From NCBI GenBank assembly GCA_024234595.1, contig JACKNZ010000010.1, positions 62,001-126,000 of the forward strand: 64,000 nucleotides of DNA, written 5' to 3'. Position 1 is the first letter of the stretch. Every line of letters starts with the position of its first letter. This DNA comes from Moraxellaceae bacterium (GTDB taxonomy: Bacteria > Pseudomonadota > Gammaproteobacteria > Pseudomonadales > Moraxellaceae). This document shows, in pieces, positions 1 to 9,975 of the stretch. A model generated the notes under the pieces. The model was given only the letters and a program-made list of their open reading frames with translations, had not been told where the DNA came from and did not search any database. The translations under genes and the position numbers were made by a program.

Positions 1-1786
1 GAGGGTCAAAACCGATGCCATTGTCTTCGATAGTCAAATCAAAGTTAGCCCGATTAAGGGCGCGTACTTTTACTTGGGTACATTGAGCGTGTTTACGGAT
101 ATTAGACAGTGCTTCTTGCAAAATAAACAAAATTTGTAAACGTTCGTTATTAGCGAGTGGTTGCCCCGAGTTATCCACCGTGAGTGTAACAGGTATTTGG
201 CTTTGCTCGGTAAAACGACGAATCACCGCAGCAATTGCGGCTTCGAGTTGGCTGTCATCATAGCGTGTTCTAAAGTTGCCCATGAGTTCGCGTAGGTCTT
301 CGTAACCTTGTTGTACGCCTGTTTTGAGCAGGGGAATAATGGCTTCAATCTGAGAAAGTTGCTGGTTTTTGACGGCATTTTGCAATAGTTGTAATTGAAT
401 GTTCAAAAAGCTCAGACTTTGGACAATGCTGTCATGTAAGCCTTGAGCAACCAAGTTGCGTTCTTCAATAATGGCTAATTCTTTTTCGTGAGAAGTCAGG
501 CGTTGACTGCCAATAGCCACACCTAATTGTTGCCCTAAAGTTTCCATCAGTAATTTTTCATCATCCTCTAAATCACGATGGTGGCTAAAATGCAGATTAA
601 AAATGCCATAGTTTTTATCGGCAGTTTGAATGGGAATGGCTAACACCACTTTAAATCCTGCCGCTAAACAATGCGAAAAATGGGGTGAAAAATGACTATC
701 TAAATTGTTAATAGCGGTTTTGCCAAGCTTGGCGGCGGTGCTACAAAAACAACTGCCGAGTGTTTGACATTGCATTTGTTGTGACAATGAAGGGGGAATG
801 CCTTCGTCAACCACCAAATACACGCGGTCAGCATTTTTATCAATCAAACGTACTGTGCCACCAGCCGCATCAAATTCGGGCACAATCCTTTGCAAAAAAT
901 TACGGCACAACTCTTCTAAGGACTGATGGCGGTTTATATGTTGGCTAATATCATACAGTACCGATAAATGACGATTTTTTTGGGCAAGTCGCTCGGTTTT
1001 TTCGGCCACTCGTTGTTCTAAACCAACATAAAGTTGTTGCAGCTCATTGGCCATGGCATTAAAGCCCGCTGTTAATTGTGCAAATTCATCATGGCCTTCT
1101 ATGGGAAGGCGTACATTAAAATCGCCTGCGGTCATTTGTTGCAAACCTTGATGCAAATTAGTGACAGGGCGAACAATCATCAAATGCAGCAAAATGACCA
1201 TCACTAAGGTGCCAATTAACGCCATGACAATCAGCATCATTTGCGAGGAGCGTAGCCAAAAGGTTTGGCGAGCGTACTCTTTTTCGATGAGATTGACAGT
1301 TTGATGAATACTATCTACTAAATCAATGGTTTGCCTTTGCCATTCACTGGCGGTGTTCGGCAAAAATATGCTGCCTGCCAGCAGTTGGTCAAGCTGAGGT
1401 GCAAAGTGTTGTTGCCAATTTTGCTCCAGTTGTAGCAATTGTTGTTGAATGGCGGTTTGTCGAGGCAAAAACAAAGGACGTTGTGGGTCGCCGCTGTGTA
1501 ACTCGGCCAAGGTTTGTTCAAAGGCGGTGCGCGCTTTTTGAATGATTGCTTGGTCTTGAGCGTTTAGAGCTTGTCCTGCGGGGGTGTGATTGATAATGGC
1601 AGCTATTTTCCATGCCCGCATCCGCAAACTACCACTGTCGTTAATGGCCGCCGCCGCACCTTCGAGTTGCCAAGATAACCATAAGGTGTAGCCAATCGCA
1701 CTCAATGCAAACACCAACGCCACTAATAACATAGTGGTGATTTTGGCAGTCAGCCGTGTTTTTAGAGTGTCGATGAGTGTGGCCAT
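1..1786 (-). CDS. narX: NarX-type nitrate/nitrite sensor histidine kinase, 3' end cut by window edge
   Basis: Read directly from the minus strand: an open frame of 595 codons from ATG at 1786 that runs off the left edge. It has a first membrane segment (about residues 15-37), then a P-box-like stretch with AINDSGSLRMRAWKI, which in NarX-family sensors forms the periplasmic nitrate-binding helix. A second membrane segment (about 175-197), a HAMP linker, a GAF-like region (about 270-410) and a HisKA_3 dimerisation domain with the phospho-acceptor in GLHDSIVQS (about His451) follow. The HATPase begins with QEALSNIRKHA and reaches the DNGIGF box before the edge. It is divergent from narK1 and the nar operon. 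The partner regulator NarL is not visible and probably lies to the left. The function is inferred from the family and position; the P-box makes NarX more likely than a generic NarL-family kinase. Confidence 0.9.
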   Translation of the reverse strand, partial: MATLIDTLKTRLTAKITTMLLVALVFALSAIGYTLWLSWQLEGAAAAINDSGSLRMRAWKIAAIINHTPAGQALNAQDQAIIQKARTAFEQTLAELHSGDPQRPLFLPRQTAIQQQLLQLEQNWQQHFAPQLDQLLAGSIFLPNTASEWQRQTIDLVDSIHQTVNLIEKEYARQTFWLRSSQMMLIVMALIGTLVMVILLHLMIVRPVTNLHQGLQQMTAGDFNVRLPIEGHDEFAQLTAGFNAMANELQQLYVGLEQRVAEKTERLAQKNRHLSVLYDISQHINRHQSLEELCRNFLQRIVPEFDAAGGTVRLIDKNADRVYLVVDEGIPPSLSQQMQCQTLGSCFCSTAAKLGKTAINNLDSHFSPHFSHCLAAGFKVVLAIPIQTADKNYGIFNLHFSHHRDLEDDEKLLMETLGQQLGVAIGSQRLTSHEKELAIIEERNLVAQGLHDSIVQSLSFLNIQLQLLQNAVKNQQLSQIEAIIPLLKTGVQQGYEDLRELMGNFRTRYDDSQLEAAIAAVIRRFTEQSQIPVTLTVDNSGQPLANNERLQILFILQEALSNIRKHAQCTQVKVRALNRANFDLTIEDNGIGFDP

Positions 1787-2035
1787 GAGGCTATTAAAGC
1801 ATATTTTTGGCCTAGTCCCCACCTAGTCTTTGGGATAGGTTGAGCCTGCTCTTTTAGACGTAGATAACTACGCTTTTGACCGATAACTTTGTTGTGAATA
1901 GGTGTTTATTGTTGCAGATGTAAAAGGATATTTGATGGTACCACGGTTGGTGGTGAGTGCCTGTTGCGGTGTGATTTCTGGTAAGCACCGTAACAAGCGC
2001 AAATATCTGTAATGATGAATACAGGATAGCAGCAC
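1787..2035. promoter_or_regulatory. Divergent narX/narK1 control region
   Basis: This 249-bp spacer separates narX from narK1 and must hold both promoters. A GC-rich partial dyad at about 1811-1840 (CCTAGTCCCC, then GGGATAGG) is reminiscent of NarL heptamer pairs but is degenerate. I could not find a convincing FNR box (TTGAT-N4-ATCAA). An AGGA ribosome binding site precedes narK1 at 2023-2026. Confidence 0.35.
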
Positions 2036-3271
2036 ATGGCTTCCCAACAATTTCAAAAATACTCCGTTTTGATTGCAAGCACAGTCGCGTTTACTGTGTG
2101 TTTTATGATTTGGATGATGTTTGGCGTGATAGGCATTCCGATCAAAAAAATGCTCAGTCTTAATGCCACCGAATTTGGTTTATTAACCTCCACCCCTGTG
2201 TTAACTGGCGCATTGTCACGGATATTTTTAGGGGCATGGACGGATAAATATGGTGGTCGTATCGTTTTATTTATTTTGATGCTGAGCTGTGTCATTCCTA
2301 TTTATTTAATTAGTTATGCCACTGAGTATTGGCAGTTCTTGGTATTGGGGCTATTTGTTGGTTTAGCAGGTGGCAGTTTTTCGGTGGGAACTCCCTATGT
2401 GGCTCGTTGGTTTGAGAAAAGTCAACAAGGTTTTGCGATGGGGGTTTTTGGTGCAGGTAACTCAGGAGCTGCGGTTAACAAATTTATTGCCCCTGTGTTG
2501 GTGGTTTCTTTTGGTTGGGCTTTTGTGCCACAGGTTTATGCCGCCATTTTATTAGTTACTGCGATTTTGTTTTGGTTTTTTAGCTATAGCAACCCTAATC
2601 ATTTAGTTGGTAAATCGGTGACATTGCGTGAGCAATTAGCAGTTCTTAAAGACCCACGTGTTTGGAAGTATTGCCAATTTTATTCCATTGTGTTTGGCGG
2701 TTATGTTGCTTTGGCATTATGGATGGTGCAGTACTACGTAGGTGAATATGGTTTTGATATGAAACATGCAGCATTGTTAGCAGCCTGTTTTTCCTTACCA
2801 GGTGGTGTATTGCGTGCTGTAGGCGGCTGGTTATCTGACAAATACGGCGCACATCAAGTGACTTGGTGGGTGTTGTGGGTATCTTGGGTTTGTTTGTTTT
2901 TATTGTCTTATCCACAAACCGATTTCACCATCAAAACGGTTGATGGCACAACAACTTTTCATATTGGTTTAAATGTTTGGGTCTTTACCGCGCTCATGGG
3001 TGTCGTGGGTGTGGCATGGGCGTTTGGTAAAGCCTCAGTCTTTAAATATATTAGTGATGAGTTTCCTAGCAATATTGGTGCTGTATCTGGTATAGTTGGT
3101 TTAGCAGGCGGTTTAGGCGGCTTTATTTTACCCATTATGTTTGGTGCATTACAGGATATTACTGGTATTCGTTCTACTTGTTTTATGTTGCTGTATGGCG
3201 TGGTTTGGGTGTCCTTAATTTGGATGTATCTGACCGAAGTTCGCCGTATGGATTTAATGAAATCCCATTAA
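2036..3271 (+). CDS. narK1: NarK1-type nitrate transporter (MFS)
   Basis: A 411-residue, 12-helix major facilitator of the nitrate/nitrite porter family in the inner membrane. The conserved arginine region ALSRIFLGAWTDKYGGR and the glycine-rich nitrate signature GLAGGSFSVGTPYVARW are present, with a second signature GVVGVAWAFGKASVFKYI in the C half. By family, NarK1-type carriers are proposed to be proton/nitrate symporters that bring nitrate to the cytoplasmic face of NarGHI. It is the first gene of the nar run, with narK2 starting 12 bp after its stop. The substrate assignment is from family and context; the exact transport mode is inferred. Confidence 0.9.
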   Translation: MASQQFQKYSVLIASTVAFTVCFMIWMMFGVIGIPIKKMLSLNATEFGLLTSTPVLTGALSRIFLGAWTDKYGGRIVLFILMLSCVIPIYLISYATEYWQFLVLGLFVGLAGGSFSVGTPYVARWFEKSQQGFAMGVFGAGNSGAAVNKFIAPVLVVSFGWAFVPQVYAAILLVTAILFWFFSYSNPNHLVGKSVTLREQLAVLKDPRVWKYCQFYSIVFGGYVALALWMVQYYVGEYGFDMKHAALLAACFSLPGGVLRAVGGWLSDKYGAHQVTWWVLWVSWVCLFLLSYPQTDFTIKTVDGTTTFHIGLNVWVFTALMGVVGVAWAFGKASVFKYISDEFPSNIGAVSGIVGLAGGLGGFILPIMFGALQDITGIRSTCFMLLYGVVWVSLIWMYLTEVRRMDLMKSH

Positions 3272-3283
3272 GGAGCAATTTTT

Positions 3284-4684
3284 ATGTCTTCTAAAGTATT
3301 ACAACAATGGGAACCTGAAAATCCACAATTTTGGCAAAAATCGGGTCATGCCATTGCAAATCGAAATTTGTGGATTTCTATTCCTTGCTTATTTTTAGCG
3401 TTTGCTGTGTGGATGGTGTGGAGTATGGTCGTAGTTAAATTACCAGATGTTGGCTTTAACTACACTAAAAACCAATTGTTTTGGTTAACCGCCTTGCCAG
3501 CATTGTCAGGTGCAACATTAAGGATTTTTTATTCCTTTTTAGTGCCTGTGTTTGGTGGTCGTCGTTGGACAGCTATTTCGACTGCGTCGTTATTATTTCC
3601 AGCAGTCGGGATTGGTTATGCTGTTCAAGACCCAAATACCCCTTATCCAACCATGATGTTATTAGCTTTATTATGTGGTTTAGGTGGCGGTAATTTTTCT
3701 TCTTCAATGTCGAATATCAACTTCTTTTTTCCTAAAGCAGAGAAGGGATATGCCTTAGGCATGAATGCTGGTTTAGGCAATTTGGGCGTGTCAGGGATGC
3801 AATTTATTGTACCGATTGTGATGACAATGGCCTTGTTTGGTAGCTTTGGCGGTGACCCACAAACGCTGATTAAAGATGGTGTAAGTAAAGATATTTGGTT
3901 GCAAAATGCGGGTTTTGTGTGGGTGCCATTTATTGCTTTATCGGCTATTGCCGCATGGTTTGGCATGAATGATATCGCCTCAGCAAAAGCTTCTTTTTCC
4001 GAGCAGTCGGTGATTTTTAAACGCAAACATAACTGGTTAATGTGTTGGTTGTATTTGGGTACTTTTGGCTCGTTTATTGGTTTTGCAGCGGGTTTTCCTT
4101 TGTTAATTAAAGGGCAATTTCCAGAGATTGACCCTACTAAATTTGCCTTTTTAGGCCCTTTAGTCGGGGCAATTGCTCGTCCTATTGGTGGTTGGGTTTC
4201 GGACAAACTAGGTGGCGCAAAAGTCACTTTTTGGGTGTTTATGTTGATGGTATTGGCTGTGTTTGCGGTTATTAACTTTATGCCAACTAAAGGGGTAGAT
4301 GGAGTGTTAGTTGGTGGTAACTTTATGGGATTCTTTGTGGCCTTTTTATGCTTGTTTGCCTTAACAGGTGTGGGTAATGCCTCGACCTTTAAAATGATCC
4401 CCGCCATTTTCTTAACCTACCATGAGCGTTTAGCGCAAGTCAATAAAGGCATTAGCCGCGAAAAAGTGATGCAAGATTCCAATAAAGAGGCTGCTGCTGT
4501 ATTGGGGTTTACCTCTGCTATTGGTGCGTATGGTGGCTTTTTTATTCCTAAAAGTTATGGCACATCCATTGCCATCACAGGTTCGCCAATTGCTGCCTTG
4601 TATGTGTTTGTTGTGTTTTATGTGGTGTGTTTGGCGGTAACTTGGTGGTTTTATAGCCGCAAAGATGCCGAAATGCCTTGCTAA
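3284..4684 (+). CDS. narK2: NarK2-type nitrate/nitrite transporter (MFS)
   Basis: A 466-residue, 12-helix MFS protein, close in length to E. coli NarK (463). It carries the two glycine-rich nitrate signatures, GLGGGNFSSSMSNINFFFPK and GVGNASTFKMIPAIF, and the substrate-binding arginines in LRIFYSF and IARPIGGW. NarK2/NarK-type carriers are usually described as nitrate/nitrite antiporters, so with the upstream NarK1 the pair would supply nitrate and export nitrite. The gene follows narK1 by 12 bp with an AGGAG site (3271-3275), and narG starts 18 bp downstream. The tandem of two distinct NarK types is known from denitrifying and nitrate-respiring proteobacteria. Confidence 0.9.
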   Translation: MSSKVLQQWEPENPQFWQKSGHAIANRNLWISIPCLFLAFAVWMVWSMVVVKLPDVGFNYTKNQLFWLTALPALSGATLRIFYSFLVPVFGGRRWTAISTASLLFPAVGIGYAVQDPNTPYPTMMLLALLCGLGGGNFSSSMSNINFFFPKAEKGYALGMNAGLGNLGVSGMQFIVPIVMTMALFGSFGGDPQTLIKDGVSKDIWLQNAGFVWVPFIALSAIAAWFGMNDIASAKASFSEQSVIFKRKHNWLMCWLYLGTFGSFIGFAAGFPLLIKGQFPEIDPTKFAFLGPLVGAIARPIGGWVSDKLGGAKVTFWVFMLMVLAVFAVINFMPTKGVDGVLVGGNFMGFFVAFLCLFALTGVGNASTFKMIPAIFLTYHERLAQVNKGISREKVMQDSNKEAAAVLGFTSAIGAYGGFFIPKSYGTSIAITGSPIAALYVFVVFYVVCLAVTWWFYSRKDAEMPC

Positions 4685-4702
4685 TTTTTTGGGAGAAAAA
4701 GA

Positions 4703-7700
4703 ATGAGTCATTTATTAGATAGATTGTTGTTTTTTAAACAACAAAAAGAGTCTTTTAGCGATGGGCATGGAGTTAAGACTGAAGAAAACCGCCAATGGGA
4801 AAATGCTTATCGTCAGCGTTGGTCACATGACAAAGTGGTGCGCTCTACACATGGTGTCAATTGTACTGGCTCGTGTAGTTGGAAAATTTATGTCAAAAAT
4901 GGCTTGGTGACTTGGGAAACACAACAAACCGATTATCCGCGTACTCGTCCAGATTTGCCTAATCATGAGCCGCGTGGTTGTGCGCGTGGCGCGTCTTATA
5001 GTTGGTATTTGTACAGTGCTAATCGTCTTAAATACCCAATGATTCGTGGTCGTTTGCTCAAGGCATGGCGCGAAGTGCGTCAGCGTGAAAAAGACCCCGT
5101 TAAAGCATGGGCAACCTTGCAACAAAATACCGCTGCGGTCAAGGATTACCAGTCGCATCGGGGCTTGGGTGGTTTTGTGCGTACATCTTGGGATGAGGTT
5201 AACGAAATCATTGCCTCTGCCAATGTTTATACCGCCAAGAATTATGGCCCTGACCGCATTATTGGTTTTTCGCCGATTCCTGCCATGTCGATGGTGTCTT
5301 ATGCCGCAGGAGCGCGTTATTTGTCGCTTATTGGCGGCACTTGCATGAGTTTTTATGATTGGTATTGCGATTTGCCACCGTCTAGTCCACAAACTTGGGG
5401 TGAGCAAACCGATGTTCCAGAATCCGCCGATTGGTATAACTCGGCTTATATTATTGCGTGGGGGTCTAATGTTCCACAAACACGCACACCCGATGCACAC
5501 TTTTTTACCGAAGTTCGTTACAAAGGCACAAAAACCGTTGCGGTAACGCCTGACTATTCCGAAGTCGCTAAACTGGCGGATATGTGGGTGCACGGTAAAC
5601 AAGGCACCGATGCCGCTTTGGGCATGGCCTTGGGTCATGTGGTATTAACTGAGCATTACGTTAAACAAAAAACACCGTATTTTCAACAATATGCACGCCG
5701 TTTTACTGATATGCCGATGTTGGTGCGTTTGGTAAAAAAAGACGGTTTATGGGTAGCCGAGCGTCAATTAAGAGCCTCAGATTTGCCTAATCAGGGCGGC
5801 GAGAGTAACAATCCTCAATGGAAAACGGTGGCGATTGATAGTCATAGTTTAAAAGTGGTGTTACCTAATGGCTCAATTGGCTCTCGTTGGGGGCAAAAAG
5901 GTAAATGGAATTTAGAAGAAAAAACACTCACAGGTGAAGATACCGAATTATTGCTGAGTTTAAAAAATCATCCTGATAGCGCGGCGGTCAGTGTTGGCTT
6001 TCCATACTTTGGCAATATTCCCCATGAACATTTTGTTCATACTTCGCATGGTGACATTATTCCACGCAATGTACCAGCGATTACCCTTATCGACAACAAC
6101 GGCCAAGAAATGTTGGTGGCAACAGTTCATGATTTATTTTTGGCCAATTATGGCGTTGACCAAGGAGTAGGTGGTGAAAATGTTGCACAAAATTATGATG
6201 ATGACATTCCTTATACCCCTGCATGGCAAGAACGTATTACAGGTATTCCTCGTACACAAGTGATTCAATTAGCGCAAGAGTTTGCCGAAACCGCGCATCT
6301 TACCGAAGGCCGAGCAATGGTGATTGTGGGCGCAGGCCTCAACCATTGGTATCACATGGATATGATTTATCGCAGCATTATCAATCTATTGGTAATGTGT
6401 GGTTGTGTGGGTAAATCGGGTGGCGGATGGTCGCATTATGTGGGACAAGAAAAGTTACGCCCACAAACAGGTTGGGTACCCTTAGCCTTTGCGACAGATT
6501 GGGTGCGTCCACCACGCCAAATGAATTCTACTTCTTTCTTTTATGCCCATACCAATCAATGGCGTTATGAAAAATTGCAAGTGCAAGAAATTTTATCGCC
6601 ATTAGCAAACGATAGTGAATGGCGTAATACCAGTTTAATTGATTGTAACGTGCGCGCAGAACGGATGGGATGGTTGCCGTCTGCTCCGCAACTCAATGTT
6701 AATCCTTTAAGCATTAAAGCCTTAGCTGATAGAGCAGGACGCAATATTCCCGATTATGTCACAGGGGCGTTAAAACAAGGCCAGCTCAGTATGTCTTGTG
6801 AAGACCCTGATAATCCTGTCAATTGGCCACGTAATATGTTTATTTGGCGGTCAAATTTATTGGGTTCTTCGGGTAAAGGTCACGAGTATTTCTTAAAACA
6901 CTTATTAGGCACACAAAATGGCGTTTTAGGTAAAGATTTAGGCGAAGAAGGTGGACGTAAACCGTCACAAGTGGCTTGGCACGACAAAGCACCCGAAGGC
7001 AAACTGGATTTATTGGTGACACTCGATTTTAGAATGTCCACTACTTGCTTATATTCGGACATCGTATTACCTACCGCAACTTGGTACGAAAAACACGATT
7101 TAAATACCTCCGATATGCATCCCTTTATTCATCCTTTGTCAGCAGCCGTTGACCCTGCTTGGGAATCACGGACTGATTGGGAGATTTATAAAGGCATTGC
7201 GAAACGCTTCTCCGAAGTCTGTGTCGGGCATTTAGGCGTAGAAACAGATGTGGTACTCAATCCAATTCAACATGATACCCCTTTAGAGTTAGCCCAAGCG
7301 ATTGATGTTAAAGAATGGAAAAAAGGCGAGTGTGAACCTATTGCAGGTAAAACCTTGCCCAGTATTGTCACTGTTGAGCGTGATTATCCCAATACCTATG
7401 CACGTTTTACCTCCATTGGCCCATTGTTAGAAAAATTGGGTAATGGTGGCAAAGGTATTGGTTGGGATACCAAAAAAGAGCTTAAATTATTAGCCGAGCT
7501 TAATTACACCGTCGCCAATGGTGCAGCTAAAGGCCAACCGCGTTTAGACACAGCCATTGATGCTGCCGAAATGATTTTGTCTTTAGCCCCCGAAACTAAT
7601 GGTCATGTAGCAGTTAAAGCATGGGCAGCCTTGTCGGAGTTTACAGGCCGAGACCATAGCCATTTGGCCGTCCCGCGTGAAGATGACCATATTCGTTATC

Positions 7701-8452
7701 GTGATGTGCAAGCCCAACCGCGCAAAATTATTTCGTCACCCACTTGGTCGGGCATTGAGTCAGAACACGTCAGTTATAACGCAGGTTATACCAATGTCCA
7801 TGAGTTGATTCCTTGGCGTACGTTAAGTGGTCGTCAACAGTTGTATCAAGATCATCCTTGGATGCGTGCTTTTGGTGAAGAACTGTGTGTTTATAAGCCA
7901 CCTGTGGATTTAAAAACCATTAAACCAGCGTTAGATAAGCACAGTGATAATCGCAAACAAGTGGTATTAAATTGGATTACCCCCCATCAAAAATGGGGTA
8001 TTCATTCTACCTATACCGATAACCTGATTATGCTGACTTTATCGCGTGGTGGGCCGATTGTGTGGGTGAGTGAAATTGATGCTCAAAAAGCCAATATCGT
8101 CGATAACGATTGGGTTGAAGTGTATAACGTCAACGGCGCATTAACTGCGCGCGCCGTGGTGTCGCAACGCATTCCCGAAGGCGCGATTTTTATGTATCAC
8201 GCCCAAGAAAAGTTAGTCAACATTCCGCTGTCCGAAATCACTCAAAAACGGGGTGGCATACATAACTCCGTGACCAGAACAGTCACTAAACCAACGCATA
8301 TGATTGGTGGTTATGCCCAACAAGCCTATGGTTTTAACTATTACGGCACAGTCGGTTCTAACCGCGATGAATTTGTCATTTTACGCAAAATGGACAAAGT
8401 GGAGTGGGGTAATGAAGGTGATTTGGCCAGTCGTCAGCAGGAGTCAAAATAA
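4703..8452 (+). CDS. narG: Respiratory nitrate reductase alpha subunit
   Basis: 1249 residues, against 1247 in E. coli NarG. It is the molybdenum bis-MGD catalytic subunit that reduces nitrate to nitrite on the cytoplasmic side of the inner membrane. The FS0 [4Fe-4S] ligands are visible as His50, Cys54, Cys58 and Cys93, one residue later than in E. coli. The aspartate that ligates molybdenum is Asp223 in DWYCDLPPS (Asp222 in E. coli). The C-terminal molybdopterin-binding part (residues about 1080-1230) is intact. An AGAAAAAG-type site precedes the ATG. The stop overlaps the narH start in TAATG, indicating coupled translation. No truncation or frameshift was seen. Confidence 0.98.
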   Translation: MSHLLDRLLFFKQQKESFSDGHGVKTEENRQWENAYRQRWSHDKVVRSTHGVNCTGSCSWKIYVKNGLVTWETQQTDYPRTRPDLPNHEPRGCARGASYSWYLYSANRLKYPMIRGRLLKAWREVRQREKDPVKAWATLQQNTAAVKDYQSHRGLGGFVRTSWDEVNEIIASANVYTAKNYGPDRIIGFSPIPAMSMVSYAAGARYLSLIGGTCMSFYDWYCDLPPSSPQTWGEQTDVPESADWYNSAYIIAWGSNVPQTRTPDAHFFTEVRYKGTKTVAVTPDYSEVAKLADMWVHGKQGTDAALGMALGHVVLTEHYVKQKTPYFQQYARRFTDMPMLVRLVKKDGLWVAERQLRASDLPNQGGESNNPQWKTVAIDSHSLKVVLPNGSIGSRWGQKGKWNLEEKTLTGEDTELLLSLKNHPDSAAVSVGFPYFGNIPHEHFVHTSHGDIIPRNVPAITLIDNNGQEMLVATVHDLFLANYGVDQGVGGENVAQNYDDDIPYTPAWQERITGIPRTQVIQLAQEFAETAHLTEGRAMVIVGAGLNHWYHMDMIYRSIINLLVMCGCVGKSGGGWSHYVGQEKLRPQTGWVPLAFATDWVRPPRQMNSTSFFYAHTNQWRYEKLQVQEILSPLANDSEWRNTSLIDCNVRAERMGWLPSAPQLNVNPLSIKALADRAGRNIPDYVTGALKQGQLSMSCEDPDNPVNWPRNMFIWRSNLLGSSGKGHEYFLKHLLGTQNGVLGKDLGEEGGRKPSQVAWHDKAPEGKLDLLVTLDFRMSTTCLYSDIVLPTATWYEKHDLNTSDMHPFIHPLSAAVDPAWESRTDWEIYKGIAKRFSEVCVGHLGVETDVVLNPIQHDTPLELAQAIDVKEWKKGECEPIAGKTLPSIVTVERDYPNTYARFTSIGPLLEKLGNGGKGIGWDTKKELKLLAELNYTVANGAAKGQPRLDTAIDAAEMILSLAPETNGHVAVKAWAALSEFTGRDHSHLAVPREDDHIRYRDVQAQPRKIISSPTWSGIESEHVSYNAGYTNVHELIPWRTLSGRQQLYQDHPWMRAFGEELCVYKPPVDLKTIKPALDKHSDNRKQVVLNWITPHQKWGIHSTYTDNLIMLTLSRGGPIVWVSEIDAQKANIVDNDWVEVYNVNGALTARAVVSQRIPEGAIFMYHAQEKLVNIPLSEITQKRGGIHNSVTRTVTKPTHMIGGYAQQAYGFNYYGTVGSNRDEFVILRKMDKVEWGNEGDLASRQQESK

Positions 8453-9975
8453 TGAAAATTCGCGCACAAATCGGCATGGTATTAAACCTCGATAAATGTA
8501 TTGGCTGCCATACTTGCTCGGTGACTTGTAAAAATGTGTGGACATCACGCCAAGGCATGGAATACGCATGGTTTAACAACGTCGAAACTAAACCAGGTAT
8601 TGGCTATCCTGACGATTGGGAAAATCAAGAGCGTTGGAATGGCGGATGGGAGCGTTTAAGTAATGGCAAAATTCGTCCTAAATTGGGGGCAAAATGGCGG
8701 GTATTGGCGAATATTTTTGCCAATCCAGACTTGCCTCAAATAGACGATTATTACGAGCCATTTACCTTTGATTATAGTCATTTGCAGCAAGCCCCTGAAT
8801 CTAAAGTCACGCCAACCGCGCGTCCTGTTTCGACTATTACTGGCAAAGTGATGGATAAAATCGAAAAAGGGCCAAATTGGGAAGAAATTTTAGGCGGAGA
8901 ATTTAGCAAACGCTCGGCAGACTATAACTTTCAAGAGGTTCAAAAAGAGATTTATGGTCAATTTGAAAATACATTTATGATGTATTTACCACGTTTATGC
9001 GAGCATTGTCTTAATCCTGCTTGTGTGGCTGCTTGTCCAAGTGCGGCTATTTATAAACGTGAAGAAGACGGCATTGTTTTAATAGACCAAGATAAATGTC
9101 GTGGTTGGCGGATGTGTGTATCAGCCTGCCCATACAAAAAGATTTATTTTAATTGGGAATCGGGCAAGTCCGAAAAATGCGTGTTTTGTTATCCACGCAT
9201 TGAGCAAGGTGAGCCGACTGTTTGTTCCGAGACTTGTGTTGGGCGGATTCGTTATCTAGGCGTATTGTTGTATGACGCTGATTTAATTGAGCAAGCCGCT
9301 AGCACCGAAAACGAAGGCGATTTATATCAAGCCCAATTAAATATGTTTTTAGACCCCAATGACCCACAAGTCATTGCCGCTGCAAAAGAAGAAGGTATTC
9401 CTGATTCTTGGATGGAAGCGGCTCGTCGTTCACCCGTTTATAAAATGGCGATTGATTGGAAAATTGCTTTTCCTTTACATCCAGAATATCGCACCTTGCC
9501 GATGGTTTGGTACGTTCCGCCCTTATCACCGATTCAAAATGCCCATGCTAAAGGACAAATGGGCACAAATGGCGTGATTCCTGATGTGTCGTCATTGCGT
9601 ATTCCCTTGCGTTACTTAGCTAACTTATTAACAGGAGGTAACGAAGCACCCGTTAAATTGGCTTTAGAACGATTATTAGCGATGCGTGTTTATAAGCGTG
9701 AGCAGCAAGTCTATCAACAAAGAAACTATCAGGTGTTGCGTCAAACAGGGCTTAACGAAGCGATGGTTGAGGAAATGTATCGTTATTTAGCCATTGCTAA
9801 TTACGAAGATCGTTATGTCATTCCCAGTTCACACCGCGAATATGCAGGACGTGCATTTGATGTGCGCTCAAGTTGTGGATTTAGTTTTGGCAATGGCTGT
9901 TCTAATGGTGACAACAAAGTCGATTTGTTTGGCAAACAACGCAAAGCTAATTTGTGGGGAGGCACACATGAATAA
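8452..9975 (+). CDS. narH: Respiratory nitrate reductase beta subunit
   Basis: 507 residues (E. coli NarH 512), the iron-sulfur electron-transfer subunit between NarI haem and NarG. All four cluster motifs are present: CIGCHTCSVTC near the N terminus, CEHCLNPACVAACP, CRGWRMCVSACP (Trp in place of a Cys, the usual 3Fe-4S variant) and CVFCYP with CSETCVG. The start shares one base with the narG stop. The end overlaps narJ by 8 bases. The sequence is typical throughout. Confidence 0.98.
   Translation: MKIRAQIGMVLNLDKCIGCHTCSVTCKNVWTSRQGMEYAWFNNVETKPGIGYPDDWENQERWNGGWERLSNGKIRPKLGAKWRVLANIFANPDLPQIDDYYEPFTFDYSHLQQAPESKVTPTARPVSTITGKVMDKIEKGPNWEEILGGEFSKRSADYNFQEVQKEIYGQFENTFMMYLPRLCEHCLNPACVAACPSAAIYKREEDGIVLIDQDKCRGWRMCVSACPYKKIYFNWESGKSEKCVFCYPRIEQGEPTVCSETCVGRIRYLGVLLYDADLIEQAASTENEGDLYQAQLNMFLDPNDPQVIAAAKEEGIPDSWMEAARRSPVYKMAIDWKIAFPLHPEYRTLPMVWYVPPLSPIQNAHAKGQMGTNGVIPDVSSLRIPLRYLANLLTGGNEAPVKLALERLLAMRVYKREQQVYQQRNYQVLRQTGLNEAMVEEMYRYLAIANYEDRYVIPSSHREYAGRAFDVRSSCGFSFGNGCSNGDNKVDLFGKQRKANLWGGTHE

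Noticed and set aside
1855..1960. FNR box in the narX/narK1 spacer
   Set aside because: TTGACCGATAACTT and TTGATGGTACCACG each match only one half of the TTGAT-N4-ATCAA consensus.
3643..4407. Minus-strand ORF of 254 codons inside narK2
   Set aside because: Antisense shadow of a clear transporter gene; low-complexity translation.
4823..5638. Minus-strand ORF of 271 codons inside narG
   Set aside because: Antisense shadow of a highly conserved coding sequence.
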